The notes under the pieces were generated by a model. It made no database searches. It worked only from the letters and a program-made list of their open reading frames with translations, and was not told where the DNA came from. Made by a program: the position numbers and the translations under genes. This document shows positions 23,019 to 29,053 of a stretch of DNA of 32,044 nt, in pieces (position 1 is the stretch's first letter; the number at the start of each line of letters is the position of its first letter). Source of the stretch: a virus; the IMG/VR virus record IMGVR_UViG_3300032224_001167, positions 1 to 32,044 of that record; one strand, 5' to 3'.

Positions 23019-24298
23019 GTAATGCTAATTTAGATCAAGACAGAGTTCGATTTCCAGGATCAGGAAGTGCAGTTACTTTGGCTAATATTCCGTTTGGGTT
23101 TTATTTGGCAGAACCTACACCTGTTAGTTTAACAGCAAGCGTTGGTTATTTTGAATATGATTGTGAAAAGAGTGCGGAATGGGCAGCAAAAAGAATGGGG
23201 TATCCAATCATTGATATTGAATTAATTGATGTAAATTTTTATGCTGCATTTGAAGAATCCGTCAATGAATATGGCGCTCAAGTAAATCAATTTAATATCA
23301 GAAATAATTTATTGAATTTACAAGGATTAAACACCGCCGATAATCCTAATATTACAGGAAAAAATGTTACTGGAACAGGATTACCATATATAATTCAATT
23401 AGCAAAAGGATATGGAAGTGAAGTTGGTGTAGGTGGATATGTTGATATCAAAAAAACACCTGTACAACTAAGTGCAAGTCAACAAACATATGATTTACAA
23501 ACAATAATAGGAACTAATATTGAAAGTGGTAGTAGAGTTGAAATTAGAAGAGTATTTCATGGTCCTCCACCAGCATTTGCACGTATTTATGATCCATTTA
23601 GTATGACAGGTATGAGTTACAGTAATGTACTAAATGAAATGGGATTTGCTGGTTATAGTCCTGCTACACAATTTTTGATGACTCCAATATTTGAAGATTT
23701 ATTGAGAGGTCAAGCAATTGAATTTAATGATATGGTTCGTAAAAGTGCATATAGTTTTGAAGTTGTAAACAATAAATTAAAGATATTCCCTATTCCAACA
23801 TATGATCACACAATTTATGTTGAATATGTTGTTGAAAAAAATAAATTAAATGGTGCAAACACATTTAGTAGTGGAAGTAATTATGATGTAGTCAGCGATT
23901 ATAGTAATGTACCATATCAAAATGTAACTTATTACAAATTAAATGCAGTTGGAAAACAATGGGTTAAGAAATATTTCTTGGCATTGTGTAAAGAAAATCT
24001 CGGTTTAATAAGACAAAAGTATAGTACTATTCCAATTCCTGGCGGTGAAGTTACATTAGATGGTTCTGAATTAAGAAGCGAAGCGTCATCTGAAAAAGAA
24101 ACATTGATTACACAATTGAGAGAAAATCTTGAAGCAACCAGTCGTAAAGCTCAAATGGAAGCTAAGGCAGATGAAACTGAAAAGATGACATCTATAATGA
24201 AGACTGTTCCACTATTAATTTATATTGGGGTTTTAGTATTTGGTTTTATATCAATATGGCACGATAAATTGGTGTCAACTTTGCAACATTTCATTTAA
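23015..24298 (+). CDS. Neck/head-completion protein (gp13-like by order)
   Basis: 427 residues. It probably closes the head and joins it to the tail. Support comes mainly from order: gp14-like then gp15-like genes follow, as 13-14-15 in T4. Recognisable late-protein sequence includes YFEYDCEKSAEWAAKRMGYPIIDIEL, LREN-type coiled coil (SEKETLITQLRENLEATSRKAQMEAKADE, about 350-378) and IPIPGGEVTLDGSEL. T4 gp13 is shorter (309). Odd points: the last 30 or so residues (VPLLIYIGVLVFGFISIW, then HDKL...) form a strong membrane-type segment, unexpected in a neck protein; and the start region is duplicated in the upstream endonuclease. Confidence 0.65.
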   Translation: MSNANLDQDRVRFPGSGSAVTLANIPFGFYLAEPTPVSLTASVGYFEYDCEKSAEWAAKRMGYPIIDIELIDVNFYAAFEESVNEYGAQVNQFNIRNNLLNLQGLNTADNPNITGKNVTGTGLPYIIQLAKGYGSEVGVGGYVDIKKTPVQLSASQQTYDLQTIIGTNIESGSRVEIRRVFHGPPPAFARIYDPFSMTGMSYSNVLNEMGFAGYSPATQFLMTPIFEDLLRGQAIEFNDMVRKSAYSFEVVNNKLKIFPIPTYDHTIYVEYVVEKNKLNGANTFSSGSNYDVVSDYSNVPYQNVTYYKLNAVGKQWVKKYFLALCKENLGLIRQKYSTIPIPGGEVTLDGSELRSEASSEKETLITQLRENLEATSRKAQMEAKADETEKMTSIMKTVPLLIYIGVLVFGFISIWHDKLVSTLQHFI

Positions 24299-24310
24299 TA
24301 ATAAAATAAT

Positions 24311-24784
24311 ATGGCATTATTTGGGAGATATTTTAGTCAACGAGACATTAATTTGGTAAACCAATTTAATGCGGAATTGATGCGTGATATTATTGAAACG
24401 TTAGTTGTTTTATTTAAAATTGCACCAAATGAAACCAATACAAACATTTATGGCGAAGCAGTTGCTGCTGAAGGAAAGAGTTTTTATTCTGGTGTAGAAT
24501 TGAGCAGTTTAATTGACCGTGGAGATATTACTACGGATGATGAAGGATTTGGTCCAGATAGAGATCAAAGTGTTGTATTTAAATTTAGAGAATTGGCATT
24601 AAAAGATGCTAGTTTTTATCCAGAAGTTGGTGATTTGATATTATTTAATGATCGTTATCATGAAGTTGATAATGTAGTGCAGGAGCAGCTGCTCGGAGGT
24701 CAAGCAAATAAATCACATAGTATTATTTGCAATACGCATTATAGCAAGTTGAGCAAAATTAATCTGGTTAACCGACAATACTAA
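24311..24784 (+). CDS. Neck protein (gp14-like)
   Basis: 157 residues; T4 gp14 has 256. The segment YPEVGDLILFNDRYHEVDNVV (about 115-135) parallels T4 gp14's EGDLIYFPMDNSLFEINWV, and GEAVAAEGKSFYSGVEL corresponds to the region around RGVECYYVPRE. It binds the neck with gp13 so that tails can attach. It overlaps the 3' end of the minus-strand endonuclease by 17 bases, so the endonuclease may have replaced the gene's original end; the protein still ends in a natural-looking KINLVNRQY. Identification rests on remembered T4 sequence and gene order. Confidence 0.65.
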   Translation: MALFGRYFSQRDINLVNQFNAELMRDIIETLVVLFKIAPNETNTNIYGEAVAAEGKSFYSGVELSSLIDRGDITTDDEGFGPDRDQSVVFKFRELALKDASFYPEVGDLILFNDRYHEVDNVVQEQLLGGQANKSHSIICNTHYSKLSKINLVNRQY

Positions 24785-25715
24785 ATTTTTTAATTGGAAA
24801 TGTTTTTATTTTTTTATTTAACCAATCATTCCAATCAGATTCCCATATATAATAAACGGTGTAATTTTTTGAAACTAACTTTTTAAATCTATCAAAAGTT
24901 TTTTTATACAAATTTTTATATTTAACTTTAGTAATTGGATGTATATCGTTAGAATTATATTTTTTAGGATTGCCGTGCCAAAAATCACCTAAAAATTCAA
25001 AAATTTTATTTTTGACAATACCGTCAACTTTTATTTTTCCCAATCCTAAATATTTTTGTCTATTTTCAGAATTATTTGGTATTTTTAAATAATTTAAGAA
25101 CTCTGATTCTGGTATTGATATTATTTTTGAACATTTAGGACATCCACTTCCATGTAAATGATGTTTTGGAATTTGATAGAAACATCCGTGTTTTTTGCAA
25201 ATTATTTTTATTTTTGATTTATTAGATTTATATACAGATTCCGAATAATCATATTTTGAATTATGTACATTATTTGCGTCTATAATAAAGTTGTTTATTC
25301 CTTTATTACATCTAATACTTGTTTTAACATCTTTACATTTAGTACATCCTTGTTTAAATAAATGTCCATTTGGATATTGACTAAATTTACCGTGAGTTTT
25401 ACATATTATATCAACTTTTATATTCCATTTTTTATAATTAACTAATGAATAATCATATATATCACCGTGTACTAATTTTGATTTTTCAATAAATGTTTTT
25501 GTATCTAATTGTTTACCTCTACTTGCGCACATATTGCATCCACATACATTTCTTAAATGGTCAATTGGTTTTTGTAAAAAATCACCGTGTATTTTACATG
25601 TAATTATTACGGATTTTGTTCTATCTTCATATATAGATTTTTCATAGGAAAATTTATCTCCAAAAATTAGTTTTGATTTATTGATAAAATCTTCAGCTGT
25701 TAATTTTTTTGGCAT
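24768..25715 (-). CDS. Minus-strand homing endonuclease with three zinc-binding repeats and a Vsr-like nuclease domain
   Basis: 315 residues. Three repeats of about 65 residues share F-x-x-KS-x-x-x-[H/F]G-D/x-x-YDYS...ICK-x-HG-x-F-x-Q-x-P-x-x-HL...GC-x-x-C (for example IICKTHGKFSQYPNGHLFKQGCTKC), each likely binding zinc and together reading DNA. The C-terminal nuclease core VDGIVKNKIFEFLGDFWHGNP has the same acidic-Gly-WHG pattern as the enzymes at 2-874 and 11992. It is inserted opposite to the late genes, between gp14-like and gp15-like genes, overlapping the former by 17 bases and the small minus gene upstream by 23. It is the only endonuclease here on the minus strand. Confidence 0.82.
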   Translation of the reverse strand: MPKKLTAEDFINKSKLIFGDKFSYEKSIYEDRTKSVIITCKIHGDFLQKPIDHLRNVCGCNMCASRGKQLDTKTFIEKSKLVHGDIYDYSLVNYKKWNIKVDIICKTHGKFSQYPNGHLFKQGCTKCKDVKTSIRCNKGINNFIIDANNVHNSKYDYSESVYKSNKSKIKIICKKHGCFYQIPKHHLHGSGCPKCSKIISIPESEFLNYLKIPNNSENRQKYLGLGKIKVDGIVKNKIFEFLGDFWHGNPKKYNSNDIHPITKVKYKNLYKKTFDRFKKLVSKNYTVYYIWESDWNDWLNKKIKTFPIKKFSIVG

Positions 25716-25836
25716 GGTATCTTTCTAAATTTATTTTTTTTATTTTATTTCTATTTTTCCAATAGAATCTCATATATTTTTCTCTATTAGATATCTTTTT
25801 TTCTTCTTCTGTTAGATATTTCTTTTTTCTTCCCAT
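25693..25836 (-). CDS. Small basic protein preceding the minus-strand endonuclease
   Basis: 47 residues from the ATG at 25836 (MGRKKKYLTEEEKK). A longer frame from 25881 is less likely because a promoter box sits 3 bases before 25836. The composition (15 Lys, 5 Arg) and the pattern KKYLTEEEKKISNREKYMRFYWKNRNKIKKINLERY match short helical DNA-binding modules seen beside or fused to phage and giant-virus mobile nucleases. It overlaps the endonuclease start by 23 bases, so it may be a detached DNA-recognition module. No function is proven. Confidence 0.5.
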   Translation of the reverse strand: MGRKKKYLTEEEKKISNREKYMRFYWKNRNKIKKINLERYHAKKINS

Positions 25837-25839
25837 ATT

Positions 25840-25847
25840 AATAAATA
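25840..25847 (-). promoter_or_regulatory. Late-promoter-like box on the minus strand
   Basis: The plus strand reads AATAAATA, minus TATTTATT, 3 bases before the minus-strand ATG at 25836. Confidence 0.45.
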
Positions 25848-25909
25848 GTATTAAAGTTAGAAAAAAGTTAGAAAATATCAATTAATATAAATATATTTTT
25901 TTTAATTGA

Positions 25910-25917
25910 TATTTATT
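25910..25917 (+). promoter_or_regulatory. Late-promoter-like box TATTTATT
   Basis: 3 bases before the ATG at 25921 and divergent from the minus-strand copy at 25840-25847. Confidence 0.45.
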
Positions 25918-25920
25918 ATT

Positions 25921-27093
25921 ATGTGGCAAGGAAATACGAACAATCCAGTACCAACAAATAACAATGTTGAAAAGAACAATCCTATTGTTTCTAATGTAAG
26001 AAACATTGCGTTGGATACTAGACGAGATGAAGATGCAAAGAAAAATTTTACAGTTAGTTTATTAGATATTGATACTGCGTTGATTAGTTATATACAAAAT
26101 ATTATCAATCCTACTGTAATTGACGCTGGCGAAAATATAAAAGTACCAATTATTTATGGTAATCCTGAAAAATGGTATGCAGCAAAAGCACAAGGTGCAT
26201 TAAGAGATCAACAAGGTAAGTTACAAATTCCGTTGATAATGGTCAAAAGAACATCATTTTCAAAAGATGAAGGTTATCAAACATTAAATCGTTATTTGAG
26301 TTATCCAGTAATGACTAAATTTAATGAAAAGAACAAATATGACAAATTTAATTTATTAAATAATACTGTTGCTCCTACAAATCAAATATTTGCAGTTACA
26401 ATGCCGGATCATATTAAAGCAGAATATGAATTTATTGTATGGACCGAATATGTTGAACAAAACAATGCAATATTAGAAAAAATTAACTTTGCAGAAGGAG
26501 ATTATTGGGGTGATAAACAAAGATTTAATTTTAGAGTTAAAATAGATAATTACACCAATACTATTGAATCGAGTGGTGAAAAAGATAGAATGGTAAGAAG
26601 CACATTTACTTTATCTACCAATGCTTATTTATTACCGGAATCATTTGAAGATAGAAAACAGACTGTTCAAAGAATGTTAACACCAAAACAAGTAAAATTA
26701 ACAGCAGAAATTGTTAGTGGTGCTCAAATGGATAAAGTTAATAAAAAAGTTAAGGAAAATACTTACAGTAACAAGGGTAATCCTTATTATAGTATCAATC
26801 CACTTGTCGAAAATGATAGTGAATGGAGATTTCCTAAAGCTACAATTTCAAACGAACAATCTACAACTGCTGCGGGTGAAGCAATTACTACAATTAGACA
26901 AAGTTATGCAGCATTGATTCAACAAACAATTAACGTCACTGTATCAGGATCCAATTCTAATATTTGGCACAATGTTCCAACAACTCCAACAGATTATGGT
27001 GAATCAGGATGGATGGCATTTGATGGTGATTATCATTATATTTATGTAAATGGAAGATGGTTAAGACAATCCATTTCAGAATGGACTGTATAA
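25921..27093 (+). CDS. Tail terminator / proximal tail sheath stabiliser (gp15-like) with C-terminal extension
   Basis: 390 residues from the ATG at 25921; a TTG at 25906 would overlap the promoter box and is rejected. The core matches T4 gp15 in order: IKVPIIYGNPEKW (T4 IRVPITYASKEHF), IKAEYEFIVWTEYVEQ (T4 IKMIYELSIFTRYED), RFNFRVKIDNY, and VRSTFTLSTNAYLLPES (T4 IEWSLTFEVNGWMYPP). gp15 caps the tail so that head and tail join. T4 gp15 is 272 residues; here about 100 more follow, ending WMAFDGDYHYIYVNGRWLRQSISEWTV. That ending resembles the end of the fibre protein at 27159 (FIYVYTGNIWKRVPISNWTP), so a fibre-type tip appears to be joined to the terminator. The match was made from memory of T4. 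Confidence 0.75.
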   Translation: MWQGNTNNPVPTNNNVEKNNPIVSNVRNIALDTRRDEDAKKNFTVSLLDIDTALISYIQNIINPTVIDAGENIKVPIIYGNPEKWYAAKAQGALRDQQGKLQIPLIMVKRTSFSKDEGYQTLNRYLSYPVMTKFNEKNKYDKFNLLNNTVAPTNQIFAVTMPDHIKAEYEFIVWTEYVEQNNAILEKINFAEGDYWGDKQRFNFRVKIDNYTNTIESSGEKDRMVRSTFTLSTNAYLLPESFEDRKQTVQRMLTPKQVKLTAEIVSGAQMDKVNKKVKENTYSNKGNPYYSINPLVENDSEWRFPKATISNEQSTTAAGEAITTIRQSYAALIQQTINVTVSGSNSNIWHNVPTTPTDYGESGWMAFDGDYHYIYVNGRWLRQSISEWTV

Positions 27094-27129
27094 ATGTTAT
27101 AAATTTATAATCATTATTTTTTTTTATTA

Positions 27130-27137
27130 TATTTATA
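27130..27137 (+). promoter_or_regulatory. Late-promoter-like box TATTTATA
   Basis: Exact octamer 21 bases before the ATG at 27159, the same spacing as at 9747. Confidence 0.5.
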
Positions 27138-27158
27138 GTTATAAAATAGAGTAAACAT

Positions 27159-28955
27159 ATGCCGTATCCAAATACTAACATTTTAAATATAGTAATTCCG
27201 CAAACATCTGCGTCTTTACAAGCAGGTCAAGCACCATTTGTTGAAAGAATCATCAGTGGTTCAAATCTTATTCTACAAACCGATAGTACAGGTACATTAA
27301 TTGGTTCGTCAGATCTTAATATGACAAATATAACCGCAAGCAATATTACTGCGAGTGGTTACATTAGTGCAAGTGCAATTTTTGATAGAGGTACATTAAC
27401 TGTATTGGGTAATAGTATATTATCAACTGTTACCGCTTCAAATATTAGTGCTAGTGCATATACTGGTTCTTCTGCTAACTTTACGAGTTTAATTGCTACA
27501 AACTTAACTGCAAGTAATATTAGTGCAAGTGGTAATATTAGTGCTAGTACATTAGTAATTACAGGTACTACTACATTTGGAAATTTAGTTATTGGTAATA
27601 TTACCGCTTCAAATATAAGTGCAAGTTCAATTACATCAAGTGTATTAATTCCAAGTGCATCATTTTTAACATTCATTGGCACCGGAAGTAGTACATATGC
27701 TAGTAGTAGTACACTTGGTTATTTTAGTAGCGGTAATTTTAATGATTTCTTAATACAATCCAATAACGTTCCTAGAGTCAGAATAGGTGGTACTACTGGT
27801 AACATAACATTTAATAATATTAACGGAAATAATATTTTAATATTAAATACAGACACTTCATCTTTATATTCCGGTAATGTCACTATAGACAGTAATGGTA
27901 ATATGGTATTAAATGGTGATCTTGCAGTAAACGGCGGTGATATTACAACTACTGCGGGTACTGCAACATTATTTAATACAAATGCAAATAACGTAAATAT
28001 TGGTGGCGGAGCAACTTCTCAAGTATTATTAGGAAATACAATTGGTATTGTAAAAACTGCCGGTAATTTCCAACTTGGTGTAAATAATATAATACAAGAT
28101 GCATCAGGAAATACTGGATTGACCGTAAGTTCATCATTAACTACAGTTGCTGGAAATTTACGTGTAGGCGGAAATAATATTCAAGATTCAGGCGGAACTA
28201 CTAATTTAACATTAAGCAGTACAAAAGTTACTGTTCCATTCACTACACAAGCTTCAGATTGGACTAATGGTGCGTTAACGGTTGCAGGTGGTGTTGGTAT
28301 TGGTAGGAATTTGCATGTAAGCGGATCAACATTCTTATATGGTGATTTAACAATATATGGATCAAGTTCAATTGTTAATATTAGTTCAAGTACTGTAATC
28401 ATTGGTGACAACAGAGTAGTATTAAATGCATTATCACCATTCCAAAGATATGCTGGTATTGATGTATTTGACAGTGGAAGTGTTAATGTTACTTCTTCAT
28501 TCTTGTGGGATGGTCAAGCAGATAATTGGATAACTGTTGATCAAAATCAAAGTGCAAGTAATGTTATTATTGGTCCAACTGCTTCATTTGGTAATGCAAT
28601 TCCAAATTTAACTGTTAATAGATTAACAAAAGCATATGAAGGTAACGCTATTACTGATTCTTCATTAAGTGATGATGGAACAACATTAAGATATACAGGC
28701 AATGTAATTAGTGCATCATCAATAACAGCAAGTTATGGTACAGTGACTTACATTACTGGCGCATTGGTAACTTATGTTACTGGTTCATTTAATATTCTTC
28801 AAGTATCTACAGGAAGTAGTCCTGGTACTGGTCAAGTTCCTTCATTACCAACAAATTCTGGATTCGTTGGACAAATAACAGTAGATAACAATTTCATTTA
28901 TGTTTATACTGGAAATATTTGGAAAAGAGTACCTATTTCAAATTGGACACCATAA
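27159..28955 (+). CDS. Repetitive fibre-type virion protein
   Basis: 598 residues, rich in Ser, Thr, Asn, Gly and Ile, almost without Cys or Trp until the end. The first third holds four copies of a TASNISAS-type repeat (near residues 57, 91, 116 and 147). A long beta-type region follows with GGDITTTAGTATLFNTNANNVNIGGGA and SDWTNGALTVAGGVGIGRNLHVSGSTFLYGDLTIYG, the phrase style of triple-beta-helix phage fibres. The last 30 residues (GFVGQITVDNNFIYVYTGNIWKRVPISNWTP) form a probable tip domain. It is likely a trimeric tail or neck fibre binding the host surface. Seven bases of its repeat DNA recur in the next gene. A perfect-stem hairpin follows. Confidence 0.75.
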   Translation: MPYPNTNILNIVIPQTSASLQAGQAPFVERIISGSNLILQTDSTGTLIGSSDLNMTNITASNITASGYISASAIFDRGTLTVLGNSILSTVTASNISASAYTGSSANFTSLIATNLTASNISASGNISASTLVITGTTTFGNLVIGNITASNISASSITSSVLIPSASFLTFIGTGSSTYASSSTLGYFSSGNFNDFLIQSNNVPRVRIGGTTGNITFNNINGNNILILNTDTSSLYSGNVTIDSNGNMVLNGDLAVNGGDITTTAGTATLFNTNANNVNIGGGATSQVLLGNTIGIVKTAGNFQLGVNNIIQDASGNTGLTVSSSLTTVAGNLRVGGNNIQDSGGTTNLTLSSTKVTVPFTTQASDWTNGALTVAGGVGIGRNLHVSGSTFLYGDLTIYGSSSIVNISSSTVIIGDNRVVLNALSPFQRYAGIDVFDSGSVNVTSSFLWDGQADNWITVDQNQSASNVIIGPTASFGNAIPNLTVNRLTKAYEGNAITDSSLSDDGTTLRYTGNVISASSITASYGTVTYITGALVTYVTGSFNILQVSTGSSPGTGQVPSLPTNSGFVGQITVDNNFIYVYTGNIWKRVPISNWTP

Positions 28956-28983
28956 AATAATAAATAAAAGTTTAAATTAAGTG

Positions 28984-29013
28984 ATAACCCAAGAAACTAA
29001 CCTCTTGGGTTAT
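28984..29013 (+). terminator. Hairpin after the first fibre gene, probable terminator
   Basis: 11-base perfect stem: ATAACCCAAGA (28984-28994) pairs with TCTTGGGTTAT (29003-29013), 8-base loop. Only a weak T-rich tail follows, so termination is probable rather than certain. Confidence 0.65.
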
Positions 29014-29015
29014 TA

Positions 29016-29049
29016 TATTTATATAAACATAAATAAAGTAATATTTATA
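29016..29049 (+). promoter_or_regulatory. Two late-promoter-like boxes before the long fibre gene
   Basis: TATTTATA occurs exactly at 29016-29023 and 29042-29049. The second ends 4 bases before the ATG at 29054. Confidence 0.5.
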
Positions 29050-29053
29050 CAAT

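Noticed and set aside
24768-24784. Disruption of the gp14-like gene by the minus-strand endonuclease
   Set aside because: The 17-base overlap is compatible with an intact end, and truncation cannot be shown without an uninserted relative.
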